Position numbers and translations under genes: made by a program. Under the pieces are notes generated by a model that was given only the letters and a program-made list of their open reading frames with translations, searched no databases and had not been told where the DNA came from. From NCBI GenBank assembly GCA_040004035.1, contig JAMPLN010000031.1: a DNA stretch of 64,000 bases; one strand, given 5' to 3'. The DNA comes from Microcoleus vaginatus_C. GTDB lineage: Bacteria > Cyanobacteriota > Cyanobacteriia > Cyanobacteriales > Microcoleaceae. Below, piece by piece: positions 7,516 through 16,592 of the stretch. Every line of letters begins with the position of its first letter. Positions within the stretch are counted from its first letter, which is position 1.

Positions 7516-9147
7516 ATGATTCGTCGCTACATTGCTAGCATCAGCACCAGCATCCTCAAACGTACCTGCGCCGCAGCCGCTGTATTAGCCGTAACTTTGG
7601 GATGTTCGTCAACGAAGCCGCCCAACACCGCAGCGCCATCGGGTTCGATCGACGAATCCGCAGTCCTAGCGCAGTCCCCAACGTCTCTGTTAGCTCAAAA
7701 CCGCAACAAAACCAGAAAATCCCTCAGCCTTCCCTCTTGCCCGCAAAACGATGCCTTCACGGAGTCAATTAACTTTGCCACCCAAGCTTCTAATTTGGCT
7801 CAATCAGCCAATTCAAAACAAGACTGGGACGAAGTAGCCGCCCTGTGGGTGCAGGCCGTCGCCTGGATGCAAGCGGTTCCCCCCGGCAGTCCCAGACGGG
7901 CGTTTGCGGAGAAAAAAGTAATCGAGTACATGAGAAACCTGGTTTATTCCCAGCAGCAAGCGAGCGCAACCAGAGCGCAAGCCAGTACAGTCAGCTTCAG
8001 CAGCGATTTGCTAAACGAACAACTACAACTTTACCTATCCTACGTTGCTGCAGTCGGCCCACCAGATGTTTTGATTGTCGGGAGTTCCCGCGCATTGCAG
8101 GGCGTCGATCCCAAACAGCTAAAACAATCTTTGGCCCAAAGGGGCCGTCCGGGCTTAAAAGTATTTAACTTTTCAGTCAACGGTGCAACTGCACAAGTAG
8201 TTGACTTTCAACTGCGGCGGCTTTTGAAGCCCGGTCATTTGCCTCAAATGATTATCTGGGCAGACGGTGTGCGGGCATTTAACAGCGGCCGAGACGATCG
8301 CACTTTTAATTCGATCGTCGATTCTGAAGGCAGCCAACTTTTAGCAGCAGGCATTCGCCCCGAACTGCTATCCGATGAACCCAACGAGATTCCGCTGTGT
8401 TACAGATTCCCGCAGCCCTGCGCTAACAACAATTTCCGCAAAGCATTTACCTCTATCGATCGACCGTGGAGTGGAACGGGCATCTTGCCCGTTGCTGAGA
8501 ATGCTGCAGGCGGGCAAGACACCCACCCCCCAATCAAATTCCTCTCCAGTGGAACGGGCATCTTGCCCGTTGCCTCAAATGCTGCAAGATATGAGTTAAA
8601 ACCGATCGCAGCGGATGCAGCAAATCAAAAAGCACAATTGATTCCAGTCTCACGACGCACAACAGTAGCCCTCAGACACGTCAACCAATTGGCAGATTCG
8701 ATCGACTCCAACGGATTCATGGCTATGTCGGGCAAGTACAATCCCAACACTTATTATCGAGAACGCGCTTACGTTTCAGGCCAGTACGATCGCGACTACG
8801 AAAACTTCAACCTCGGCGGCAAACAAGCAGCAGCCTTTAACTCAGTTGTAGCATTTACCAAAGCTCGCAAAATTCCCCTAATTTTCGTCAATTTGCCCCT
8901 CACCAACGACTACTTAGACGGAACTCGCCTGCGGGCAGAACAGCAGTTCCGGCAGCGAATGCAGCAACTCTCGCGGCAAAAAGGCTTCGCTTTCCGCGAC
9001 TTTTCGCAGCGGTGGCCCGGCCGCAATGACTATTTTGTTGACCCCAGCCACCTCAACCGCTTTGGGGCGAGCGCAGTTTCTAGCCTACTCGCGGCCGATT
9101 CCAGCATTATCTGGCCACTGCCCAAATCCAGACGCAGCGACGGGTGA
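7516..9147 (+). CDS. SGNH-hydrolase-like exported protein with in-frame repeat insertion
   Basis: This 543-residue protein has an N-terminal hydrophobic segment ending in VTLGCSS, suggesting a signal peptide, possibly a lipoprotein. The C-terminal half carries SGNH-like blocks: LIVGSSRALQGVD (block I with serine) and DPSHLNRFGASA (block V with Asp-His). The family acts on ester or acyl groups of surface glycans; no substrate can be named. Around residues 318-355 the reading frame runs through two copies of a palindromic repeat, translated twice as SGTGILPV, a clear insertion relative to the fold. A natural function after this insertion is plausible because the frame stays open. It is followed by dispersed and tandem repeats. 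Confidence 0.6.
   Translation: MIRRYIASISTSILKRTCAAAAVLAVTLGCSSTKPPNTAAPSGSIDESAVLAQSPTSLLAQNRNKTRKSLSLPSCPQNDAFTESINFATQASNLAQSANSKQDWDEVAALWVQAVAWMQAVPPGSPRRAFAEKKVIEYMRNLVYSQQQASATRAQASTVSFSSDLLNEQLQLYLSYVAAVGPPDVLIVGSSRALQGVDPKQLKQSLAQRGRPGLKVFNFSVNGATAQVVDFQLRRLLKPGHLPQMIIWADGVRAFNSGRDDRTFNSIVDSEGSQLLAAGIRPELLSDEPNEIPLCYRFPQPCANNNFRKAFTSIDRPWSGTGILPVAENAAGGQDTHPPIKFLSSGTGILPVASNAARYELKPIAADAANQKAQLIPVSRRTTVALRHVNQLADSIDSNGFMAMSGKYNPNTYYRERAYVSGQYDRDYENFNLGGKQAAAFNSVVAFTKARKIPLIFVNLPLTNDYLDGTRLRAEQQFRQRMQQLSRQKGFAFRDFSQRWPGRNDYFVDPSHLNRFGASAVSSLLAADSSIIWPLPKSRRSDG
8471..8573. repeat. Two copies of palindromic GTGILPV-type repeat inside a coding region
   Basis: Two direct copies of a 25-bp unit, at 8471-8495 and 8549-8573, each contain the palindrome AACGGGCA-TCT-TGCCCGTT. 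The first is followed by GGCGGGCAAGAC, another common arm of these repeats. Both are in the same frame and add GTGILPV to the host protein. Confidence 0.8.
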
Positions 9148-9397
9148 AGGAAGTTCGGCAACGGATTCGCTTTCGGAGGATGTAACGGATGTAACGGATG
9201 TCAGGAAGAAGGAAGAAGGAAGATGTGGAAATGCAGTCATAATAATATTTCTTATTCCCGGCTTTCTTTTTACCAGGCAGATCCTGGTAACGCAGCTCCA
9301 CAGGCTCTGCCTCGCAATGCTCAAAAATAGTTTAAAATCTAACCTGATGTCCAAAACCAATGTGTGCGAGCGAACATTTTAAGATATTTCACTCAGC
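9148..9397. other. Intergenic repeat-rich stretch after the SGNH-like gene
   Basis: No gene is supported. It begins with a segment shared with 44199-44270 (GAAGTTCGGCAACGGATTCG, then GGATGTAACGGATGTAACGG, then GGAAGAA heptamers). It continues with a palindromic unit TACCAGGCAGATCCTGGTA and the sequence AGGCTCTGCCTCG, which recurs near 32300. Confidence 0.6.
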
Positions 9398-9557
9398 CTA
9401 AAATCTCACAATCAAAAATCCAAAATCGATAAATTGTGAGGTCACTCTAAAATCTAACAATCCAAAATCCAAAATCCAAAATCCAAAATCGATAGATTGT
9501 GAGCTCACTCTAAAATCTAACAATCCAAAATCTAAAATCTAAAATCGATAGGTTGTG
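9398..9557. repeat. Three tandem ~50-63 bp units built of AAAATCC/T heptamers
   Basis: Three units start at 9398, 9447 and 9510. Each begins CTAAAATCT, passes through runs of the heptamer AAAATCC or AAAATCT, then AAAATCGATARRTTGTG. Unit length varies by whole heptamers (49, 63, 48 bases). The GTG in the third unit is the start codon of the NAD kinase gene. Confidence 0.85.
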
Positions 9558-10475
9558 CAACTAAAACAAGTAATTATCGCCCACAAAGCCAGAGATACCC
9601 TCAGCCAGCGGTGGGCTGAACAATGTGCCCGCCAATTAGAAAGTCGCGGCTGTCAGGTTTTAATGGGGCCCAGTGGCCCGAAAGATAACCCGTATCCAGT
9701 GTTTTTAGCTTCTAGTAACAGCCCAATTGATTTAGCGGTGGTGCTCGGCGGCGACGGCACTGCCCTAGCTGCTGCGCGGAATTTGGCGGCTGATGGCATC
9801 CCGATTTTGGCAGCGAATGTGGGGGGACATCTGGGTTTTTTAACCGAGTCTTTTGAGGATTTCCAAAATACTGAGGAAATTTGGGACAGACTTTCGGAAG
9901 ATAGGTATGCTGTGCAGAAGCGGATGATGTTGCAGGCAACAGTTTTTGAGGGAAACAGAAGCAATCTCGAACCCCAAAGCGATCGATTTTTGGCACTAAA
10001 TGAAATGTGTGTCAAACCTGCTTCAGCCGATCGAATGCCGAGCTGTATTCTAGAAATGGAAGTTGACGGCGAAGTAGTAGATCAGTATCAAGGCGATGGT
10101 TTAATTGTGGCAACTCCCACCGGTTCGACTTGCTACACTGCATCTGCCAACGGGCCGATTATGCACTCGGGAATGGAGGCGATCGCAGTTACTCCGATTT
10201 GCCCTTTGAGTTTATCTAGTCGGGCGATCGTCCTGCCGCCCGGTTCAGTCGTCAGCATTTGGCCTTTAGCAGATTACGAACTCAGTACCAAACTGTGGAC
10301 AGACGGCATTTTGGGTACTGCAATTTGGCCAGGACAGCGCGTAGACGTGCGGAGGGCAGATTGCGAAGCCCAGTTTATCATTTTGCGGGAAAACTATTCT
10401 TATTTCAACACTTTGAGGGAAAAACTTCACTGGGCAGGAGCCAGAATTCGCTACAGCAACAATCACCGCAATTAA
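9555..10475 (+). CDS. nadK: NAD kinase
   Basis: ATP-dependent NAD+ kinase making NADP+. The 306-residue protein has the diagnostic GGDGT motif in LAVVLGGDGTALAAARN (near residue 65), NVGGHLGFLTE, and the NAD-binding TPTGSTCYTASANGPIMH stretch, in the usual order and at the usual length. Cyanobacteria normally carry two NAD kinases; which paralog this is cannot be told here. The start is GTG, lying in the last unit of a tandem repeat, with no clear Shine-Dalgarno sequence. Confidence 0.93.
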   Translation: MQLKQVIIAHKARDTLSQRWAEQCARQLESRGCQVLMGPSGPKDNPYPVFLASSNSPIDLAVVLGGDGTALAAARNLAADGIPILAANVGGHLGFLTESFEDFQNTEEIWDRLSEDRYAVQKRMMLQATVFEGNRSNLEPQSDRFLALNEMCVKPASADRMPSCILEMEVDGEVVDQYQGDGLIVATPTGSTCYTASANGPIMHSGMEAIAVTPICPLSLSSRAIVLPPGSVVSIWPLADYELSTKLWTDGILGTAIWPGQRVDVRRADCEAQFIILRENYSYFNTLREKLHWAGARIRYSNNHRN

Positions 10476-10515
10476 TCCGAATCATTCAATAGACATCGCA
10501 AGAATTGCCAGTCTT

Positions 10516-10539
10516 GAACAGGCAAGATGCCTGTTCCAC
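10516..10539. repeat. Palindromic dispersed repeat (GAACAGGC...GCCTGTTC)
   Basis: GAACAGGCAAGATGCCTGTTC forms a perfect short hairpin. The same family occurs at 33596-33620, 41691-41715 and, degenerate, at 44855-44874. Confidence 0.75.
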
Positions 10540-10712
10540 AATAATAATTATTGGAGAGGTCTAATATCAAGCCGCATTAACCTGTAGGGGCGAGTAGGCG
10601 TGAAAAAACCTGTTAAATCACCAACAATCTAGATACAAAAACCGCCCTCAGCCAACCCATAATCTCTGTACTTTGTTAAGATCGCTCAATCTCTTGACAG
10701 ACAGCCTGATCT

Positions 10713-11198
10713 ATGCAGATTTCCAAAAAATCAACCCGACCTTTCAACCCTCAAGATACATATCCCTGTCCCGTGTGCCGCACCGGTCAAATTTCCACCC
10801 TAGCGCTCATGGACGCCCTAGCTTGCAACTTCTGCCAGCACATTTATACCGCAAGCGTTGAAAGACAATCGCTCCAAATGGCCGATCGCCAACCGCCCGT
10901 AACTTGGCACTGGAACGGCAAACAGTGGATAGGAGCCCACCTCGAAGGCGTAGAATTCGGATGGCCCTACTTTGCAGCGGCTATTGGTCTAATTTTCCTT
11001 CCCACTACCTTGCTGGGACTTTCAGCTTACTATTTTCCCCCGGTTCCCGGCAGCCGGTTGTCGTGGCTGCCCGTAGCTTGGACAGGCTTAGCTTTTTTGT
11101 CGCATTTAGGCATTGTGCTGTGGTTGGTAGGTGAATTTTATCAATTCCCGGTGGTAACTTACTTCAGAGCTTGGGGGCGCAGGATACGCCGGCGCTAG
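10713..11198 (+). CDS. Conserved small membrane protein with zinc-ribbon-like N-terminus
   Basis: This 161-residue protein of unknown function has a CPVC...CNFC pair near residues 21-45, consistent with a zinc ribbon. Two hydrophobic segments follow (FAAAIGLIFLPTTLLGLSAY and LAFLSHLGIVLWLVGEF), and a basic RAWGRRIRRR tail ends it. The layout suggests an inner- or thylakoid-membrane protein with the metal site in the cytoplasm, but this is inference. It sits alone between the NAD kinase gene and the carbamoyltransferase cassette. Confidence 0.6.
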   Translation: MQISKKSTRPFNPQDTYPCPVCRTGQISTLALMDALACNFCQHIYTASVERQSLQMADRQPPVTWHWNGKQWIGAHLEGVEFGWPYFAAAIGLIFLPTTLLGLSAYYFPPVPGSRLSWLPVAWTGLAFLSHLGIVLWLVGEFYQFPVVTYFRAWGRRIRRR

Positions 11199-11367
11199 CT
11201 TAAATGCTGTCTAACAGCCGATCGTCCTCGGACGGCACACCGACATCGATCCAGGTAAAATTAGAGGCGATCGCAAAATTCAATTCCCAATCAGCACTTA
11301 AGCAGCTATAATCGTTAGCTATTCTAAATAGTCAGATACAAACGCATTGCGATTTGTGAGGAGACGA

Positions 11368-13344
11368 ATGAACATACTTGGAATCTCGGCGTACTATCAC
11401 GACAGCGCCGCAGCCTTAATTCGCGACGGAGAAATTATAGCGGCAGCGCAGGAAGAAAGATTTTCCCGCAAAAAACACGACGCCAGATTTCCCAAGAATG
11501 CGATCGCTTATTGCTTGAAAGAAGCGAAAATAGATTTGCGGGAACTCGATCACATAGTCTTTTACGACAAACCTTTAGTCAAATTCGAGCGCCTTCTCGA
11601 AACCTATTTAGCCTACGCACCCCAAGGTTTTCGCTCTTTCCTAACAGCCATGCCGATATGGCTCAAAGAAAAGCTTTACCTCAAAACCATGCTCAAGAGA
11701 GATCTGGCAGCAATAGCAAACTGCAAAACGAATAAACTGCCATCTCTGCTATTTACCGAACACCACCAATCGCACGCAGCATCGGCATTTTTCCCCAGCC
11801 CCTTTGAAAAAGCAGCCGTTTTGTGCCTCGACGGCGTGGGCGAGTGGGCCACAACCTCGGTTTGGTTGGGAGACGGGAACCAACTTACACCTCAGTGGGA
11901 AATAGATTTTCCCCACTCCTTGGGTTTGCTTTATTCAGCTTTCACCTATTACACCGGCTTCAAAGTCAACTCTGGTGAATACAAACTCATGGGTTTAGCA
12001 CCTTATGGCGAACCCAAGTATGTAGACAAGATTCTCAACTATTTAATCGACCTCAAAGATGACGGAACTTTTCGTTTGAACATGGATTATTTCAACTATA
12101 CAGTTGGCTTAACCATGACAAATAAGAAGTTTGACGAACTGTTTGAAGGGCCGCCGCGTCAAGCTGAAGGAAAATTGACTCAGCGAGAAATGGATATTGC
12201 CGCTTCCATTCAAGTTGTTACCGAAGAAGTTGTTTTGCGGCTTTGCAGAACAGTTAAAAAAGAATTGAATGTCGATTATCTTTGTATGGCCGGCGGCGTT
12301 GCTCTCAACTGTGTTGCTAACGGCAGACTCTTGCGGGAAGGTATTTTCAAAGATATTTGGATTCAGCCGGCGGCGGGAGATGCTGGCGGTGCTTTGGGCG
12401 CGGCTTTGGCGATTTGGTATCAGTATTGCGAACAAACTCGCACTGTGAGCGCCCACTCGACAGCAAATAGTATAGAATCCCTCAAAACTGAACTTGTCAC
12501 TGCAAATGCAGCGGTTGAGGAGAGGACTGAAGTTCTCACTGCAAACCCAGCGGTGGCAACTGTGGCGAAGTCGGTTGCTCATTTAACTTGTCACGATCAA
12601 ATGCGCGGCTCATATTTGGGCCCAAGGTTTACTGACGCAGAAATTCTCGAATATTTGGATGCTGTCAAAGCCAGCTATCACCGATTGGACGATGCCGAAT
12701 TAATGCCGCAGTTGGCTGAGATTTTGGAACAGGGAAATGTGGTGGGATGGTTCCAGGGGCGGATGGAATTTGGGCCGCGGGCTCTGGGCGGTCGATCGAT
12801 CATTGGCGATCCCCGCAGTGCTAAAATGCAGTCCGTGATGAACCTGAAAATTAAATATCGGGAATCATTTCGACCTTTTGCTCCGTCAATCTTAGCCGAA
12901 CGAGTTGCGGATTATTTCGAGATTGACCATTCTAGCCCTTATATGCTATTAGTAGCACCTGTCAAAGAGAGTCTCCGCATTCCGATGACTCCCGAACAAG
13001 AGCAGTTGTTTGGCATTGAAAAGCTCAACATTCCGCGATCGGAGATTCCGGCTGTCACCCACGTCGATTACTCGGCTCGCATTCAAACGGTTCACAAAGA
13101 AACCAATCCTCGCTACTATGACTTAATCAGCCATTTTGAAAAGCGATCGGGCTGTTCAATTGTGGTAAATACTTCTTTCAACGTCCGAGGCGAACCCATT
13201 GTTTGCACTCCAGAAGATGCTTATCGCTGTTTCATGCGAACCGAAATGGACTATCTGGTTTTGGAAAATTACTTGCTTCCCAAGTCAGAACAAATTCCTT
13301 GGAAACAAGATGATGCTTGGAAAAATGAATTTGAACTAGATTAG
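11368..13344 (+). CDS. NodU/CmcH-family carbamoyltransferase (SxtI-like)
   Basis: O-carbamoyltransferase that uses carbamoyl phosphate, by family. The N-terminal YrdC-like/ASKHA portion opens MNILGISAYYHDSAAALIRDG and contains HHQSHAASAFFPSPF, CLDGVGEWATTS and MGLAPYGEPKY; the C-terminal part has GRMEFGPRALGGRSI and NTSFNVRGEPIVCTPEDA. All are diagnostic. At 658 residues it is longer than most relatives because of a low-complexity insertion around residues 355-410. The ATG here is chosen over upstream TTG/GTG because GAGGAG precedes it by four bases. The genes behind it (SxtJ-like, DUF5989, SGNH) repeat the order sxtI-J-K-L known from saxitoxin clusters, where the same small genes accompany carbamoyltransferases. 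Confidence 0.9.
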   Translation: MNILGISAYYHDSAAALIRDGEIIAAAQEERFSRKKHDARFPKNAIAYCLKEAKIDLRELDHIVFYDKPLVKFERLLETYLAYAPQGFRSFLTAMPIWLKEKLYLKTMLKRDLAAIANCKTNKLPSLLFTEHHQSHAASAFFPSPFEKAAVLCLDGVGEWATTSVWLGDGNQLTPQWEIDFPHSLGLLYSAFTYYTGFKVNSGEYKLMGLAPYGEPKYVDKILNYLIDLKDDGTFRLNMDYFNYTVGLTMTNKKFDELFEGPPRQAEGKLTQREMDIAASIQVVTEEVVLRLCRTVKKELNVDYLCMAGGVALNCVANGRLLREGIFKDIWIQPAAGDAGGALGAALAIWYQYCEQTRTVSAHSTANSIESLKTELVTANAAVEERTEVLTANPAVATVAKSVAHLTCHDQMRGSYLGPRFTDAEILEYLDAVKASYHRLDDAELMPQLAEILEQGNVVGWFQGRMEFGPRALGGRSIIGDPRSAKMQSVMNLKIKYRESFRPFAPSILAERVADYFEIDHSSPYMLLVAPVKESLRIPMTPEQEQLFGIEKLNIPRSEIPAVTHVDYSARIQTVHKETNPRYYDLISHFEKRSGCSIVVNTSFNVRGEPIVCTPEDAYRCFMRTEMDYLVLENYLLPKSEQIPWKQDDAWKNEFELD

Positions 13345-13433
13345 TCCTTAGTTATTAGTTATTAGTTATTTGTTGGAACGAGTAACTAATAACTAATTCC
13401 CAATTCCCAATTCCCAATTCCCAATTCCCCATT
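13345..13433. repeat. Heptamer tandem arrays (TTAGTTA and ATTCCCA units)
   Basis: Two 7-bp arrays fill the gap: about three units of TTAGTTA at 13348-13370, and about five units of ATTCCCA at 13395-13430. The second ends only a few bases before the ATG of the SxtJ-like gene, so it occupies the ribosome-binding position. Confidence 0.85.
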
Positions 13434-13437
13434 TCTA

Positions 13438-13845
13438 ATGAGCGACGAAATTAAAAAACTCGACAAAAAAGGCTTGCGCGATTTCGGGCTGCTAATTGGT
13501 GGCTTGATTGCAGTTATCTTCGGTTTAGCAGTACCTTTACTGCGGCGGCATTCTCTACCTTGGCTGCCCTGGGCAATCGGCGCAGTCCTAATCGTGCTAG
13601 GATTGGTTGCGCCAAAATCGCTGAATCCCGTTTATCACGCATGGATGCGCTTTGGACTGCTCCTCCACAAAATCCAAACGCCGCTCATCCTAGGGATAGT
13701 TTTTTACCTGATAGTTTGGCCGATGGGAGTAATCAAAAATATTTTCGGCGAAGATGCAATGCGGCGAAAACTCAATCCGAAAATGGATACTTACCGCATC
13801 CCAAGTAAAGCAAGAACAAAAGTTAGTATGGAGCGTCCTTTTTAA
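13438..13845 (+). CDS. SxtJ-family membrane protein
   Basis: Small membrane protein of 135 residues with three hydrophobic segments (about 17-34, 42-59 and 80-98), the block LGLVAPKSLNPVYHAWMRFG, and a polar tail with FGEDAMRRKLNP. This matches the SxtJ family, whose members are found beside carbamoyltransferases; their biochemical role is unknown. The stop is directly followed by the GTG start of the DUF5989 gene, so the pair is almost certainly translated together. Confidence 0.8.
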   Translation: MSDEIKKLDKKGLRDFGLLIGGLIAVIFGLAVPLLRRHSLPWLPWAIGAVLIVLGLVAPKSLNPVYHAWMRFGLLLHKIQTPLILGIVFYLIVWPMGVIKNIFGEDAMRRKLNPKMDTYRIPSKARTKVSMERPF

Positions 13846-14010
13846 GTGTTTGAAGCAACTTTAGATTTTCTCAAAGATTTGTGGGCGTTTATGAAAGAAC
13901 GCCAAAAGTATTGGATGTTGCCGTTAATTGTGACTTTAGTCTTTTTAGGAGCTTTGATTGTATTGAGTCAGGGTTCTGTGATTGCTCCGTTTATTTACAC
14001 GCTGTTTTGA
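13846..14010 (+). CDS. DUF5989 (SxtK-like) small membrane protein
   Basis: This 54-residue protein starts with GTG immediately after the SxtJ-like stop. It has FLKDLWAFMKERQKYWMLP, a single membrane helix LIVTLVFLGALIVLSQGS, and a conserved IAPFIYTLF end, which is the DUF5989 pattern as I recall it. In sxt clusters the corresponding gene is sxtK. Function unknown; a membrane adaptor for the carbamoyltransferase is a reasonable guess. The next gene starts four bases after its stop. Confidence 0.8.
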   Translation: MFEATLDFLKDLWAFMKERQKYWMLPLIVTLVFLGALIVLSQGSVIAPFIYTLF

Positions 14011-14014
14011 AATA

Positions 14015-15247
14015 ATGAGCAAGTTGAAAAATTTGGGTGTCAATTTAGGTTTGACACTCGGCGGTTTATTGATGGGGGTGGTAATTGGTGAAGTTGGGTT
14101 GCGAGTTGCTAGAGTTGAGGGCTATCCAAAAATAGGAGATTTCGTAGAGTCGGCGCCAACTCGTTTTCACACTTCCGATCCAAATTTGGGCTGGAAACTG
14201 AAACCGGGTGCGTCGGGGGAGTGGAATGAGGAAGGTGCGAGTTTTGTGCAGGTGAATAGCGAGGGTTTGCGCGATCGTGAACATACAAAAGCAAAACCTC
14301 CAAATACTTTGCGCGTTGCGGTTTTGGGCGATTCTTTCACCGAAGCAATTCACGTACCTGTCGAACAAACTTTCTGGTCAAAATTGGAAAGAAAGTTAGG
14401 CAACTGCGAAGCTGTTAAGGGACGCAAAAATGTTGAGGTAATGAATTTCGGGGTGCAGGGCTACGGTACTGCTCAAGAATTGATAATGCTGCGAAAAAAA
14501 GTATGGGATTACAGTCCTGATATTGTAATTCTTGCTTTTTTTATTGGCAATGATATAATTAACAATTCGCCGCAATTGGAATACGATCGCTACCGACCAT
14601 TTTTTGCTTATGATGCTAGCGGCAAGTTAGTACCGGATATGTCTTTTCGCAATCTCGCGCCGATCGATCGCAACGAAAGAGCAGTTTCCTTCGTAGACCG
14701 AATGCCCAGTTTGATAGTCAACAATTCGCGCATTTTGCAGGTCATTAAAAAAGTAGACTTAGATCGGAAAAAGCGGGAGTTATCGGGGCACTTTACCACT
14801 TTAAGTACCCTGAACCTCAAGGAACCTCAAGATGCAGCTTGGCAAGAGGCTTGGAGGGTGACAGAGGGTTTGATTGTGACGATGCGGAATGAAGTTGTGC
14901 AGAAAAATGCTGATTTCTTGGTTGTGACGATCGGCGATCCGATGCAAGTTAGACCGGAGGCCGAGAGGCGAAAAAATTTTATGAGAAAGAACAACATTCA
15001 GGATTTGTTTTATCCCGATAGGCGGCTAGAAAATTTGGGCGCGCGCGAGGGTTTTCGGGTACTAAATTTATCCGAACAGATCCAAGGTTACACGGAAAAA
15101 TATCAAGTCTGCGCCCACGGTTTTGAGAATTCTGTACCCTGTGGGGGTCACTGGAATGAACTCGGACATCGGCTGGCTAGTATTCTGATTAACCGAAATT
15201 TGTGCGAAACATTGAAGCAGTCTCAAGTCCCCAACAAACAACCGTAA
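14015..15247 (+). CDS. SGNH/GDSL hydrolase-family membrane-anchored protein (SxtL-like position)
   Basis: A 410-residue protein with an N-terminal signal anchor (LGLTLGGLLMGVVIGEVG). SGNH blocks appear as VLGDSFTEAI (block I), GVQGYGTAQELI (block II region), AFFIGNDIINNS (block III with Asn) and GHWNELGHRLA (block V His). The expected role is an extracytoplasmic esterase or acyltransferase acting on a glycan or small molecule. It is the fourth gene of the carbamoyltransferase cassette, matching the GDSL protein SxtL by position. The ATG four bases after the previous stop is chosen over the longer frame, which would overlap that gene. Confidence 0.8.
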   Translation: MSKLKNLGVNLGLTLGGLLMGVVIGEVGLRVARVEGYPKIGDFVESAPTRFHTSDPNLGWKLKPGASGEWNEEGASFVQVNSEGLRDREHTKAKPPNTLRVAVLGDSFTEAIHVPVEQTFWSKLERKLGNCEAVKGRKNVEVMNFGVQGYGTAQELIMLRKKVWDYSPDIVILAFFIGNDIINNSPQLEYDRYRPFFAYDASGKLVPDMSFRNLAPIDRNERAVSFVDRMPSLIVNNSRILQVIKKVDLDRKKRELSGHFTTLSTLNLKEPQDAAWQEAWRVTEGLIVTMRNEVVQKNADFLVVTIGDPMQVRPEAERRKNFMRKNNIQDLFYPDRRLENLGAREGFRVLNLSEQIQGYTEKYQVCAHGFENSVPCGGHWNELGHRLASILINRNLCETLKQSQVPNKQP

Positions 15248-15260
15248 TCAGTCAAATTCC

Positions 15261-16586
15261 ATGAAAGATTCAACGGCGCTAAAAAAAAGCCAAAACATAT
15301 TAATTATAATCGCAGTTAATTTGGCGATCGCCTTTATTTGCCTGGAAGCTTTATCGCTAGCTTTTTATTTTATCAACCAAAAGCAGTTTTTTTATACCCG
15401 AACTAAAGCCAAAGAAAAAGTAGTAGAAGATATTGAAAGGATCGGCATTAGACTTGATGAATCTATCGTAGAAAGACTGCACCCACTTTTTGGCTATGTA
15501 CTCAAACAAGGTGCTTTCACTAATGAAAAATTAAAGTTAAAAGTCAACAAACACGGCTTTTTTTCACTCTACGAATATCCGTTTATTAAAACCAATAACA
15601 ATCAAGTTATTATCGGAATTTTTGGCGGTTCAGTTGCGAATAACTTTGCAGTCGATGAATACGTAAATCGCAGATTGTCTAACAAATTGAAGACTTATCC
15701 AGAATTTGCCAACAAGGAAATTTTTGTTTTAAATTTTGGGAATGGCGGCTACAAACAGCCCCAACAATTATTAGTTTTAAATTACTTTTTGGCTTTGGGT
15801 CAAGAGTTAGATTTAGTCATCAATATTGACGGTTTTAACGAAGTAGCACTGTCAAATTTAAACAACAAAGCCCAAGTAGAAATAGGAATGCCTAGCGTTC
15901 AGCACATACAGCCTCTGACTGGTTTAGCCAACAACAACTTGTCACCGGAAGCGATGAGTTCGATCCTGCAAATTAACGAAAACAAAAAACAATTGAAAGC
16001 AGGTATTGACAAATTGCAAACTTGTCAACTTGCTTTGTGTCACGCTGTTACCTCGCTACAGGTGAAACAATTAGTCAACAATTACCAGCAAGCCGTTGTC
16101 AAGTACGATTCGCAAGTCAAACAATCCAACCCAGACACCGCAAATAGCGGTATAGTATACATTCCCAAAGCTGACTTTGTTTTGCAGGATGCCGCTGCTT
16201 TTGACAAAATGGCATCGATGTGGTATCAATCGTCGATCGGGATGAATCAAATTTTATCAAGTAGAAAGATTAAGTATTTTCACTTTATCCAGCCCAACCA
16301 GTATTATCCCACTAAGCGCTCGTTTACCGCCAAGGAAAACGAAATTGCGATCGACCAGAAGAGCCCTTACATTGAAGGTGTGAAAAAAGGTTATCCGGTA
16401 TTGTTGTCCAAAGTCGGTGATTTGCAAAAAGCTGGGGTTAATGTTTTTAGCGCAGTGAATATTTTAGACAATACAAAAGAGACGGTTTACAAAGATGCCT
16501 GCTGCCACTATAATTCAGTCGGAGACGAAGTATTGGCAAACTATGTTTCTAGTTCCATTATTAAAGTAGTAAGAGAGTCGAAATAG
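15261..16586 (+). CDS. SGNH-like membrane-anchored protein, tandem paralog 1
   Basis: A 441-residue protein with an N-terminal membrane anchor (IIIAVNLAIAFICLEALSLAFYF) and an extracytoplasmic domain. SGNH-like blocks are IGIFGGSVANN (block I, GGS instead of GDS), NFGNGGYKQPQQLL (block II), NIDGFNEVAL (block III) and a DACCHYNSVG end (Asp and His of block V). The exact substrate is unknown. It follows the SxtL-like gene by 13 bases and precedes a closely related paralog by 6, so all are in one operon. Codon use is AT-richer and Lys/Asn-richer than that of the preceding gene. Confidence 0.7.
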   Translation: MKDSTALKKSQNILIIIAVNLAIAFICLEALSLAFYFINQKQFFYTRTKAKEKVVEDIERIGIRLDESIVERLHPLFGYVLKQGAFTNEKLKLKVNKHGFFSLYEYPFIKTNNNQVIIGIFGGSVANNFAVDEYVNRRLSNKLKTYPEFANKEIFVLNFGNGGYKQPQQLLVLNYFLALGQELDLVINIDGFNEVALSNLNNKAQVEIGMPSVQHIQPLTGLANNNLSPEAMSSILQINENKKQLKAGIDKLQTCQLALCHAVTSLQVKQLVNNYQQAVVKYDSQVKQSNPDTANSGIVYIPKADFVLQDAAAFDKMASMWYQSSIGMNQILSSRKIKYFHFIQPNQYYPTKRSFTAKENEIAIDQKSPYIEGVKKGYPVLLSKVGDLQKAGVNVFSAVNILDNTKETVYKDACCHYNSVGDEVLANYVSSSIIKVVRESK

Positions 16587-16592
16587 AGGTTT

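Noticed and set aside
9398..9557. CRISPR-like array
   Set aside because: The units are built of heptamers without unique spacers and are contiguous with other tandem arrays; no cas genes are present.
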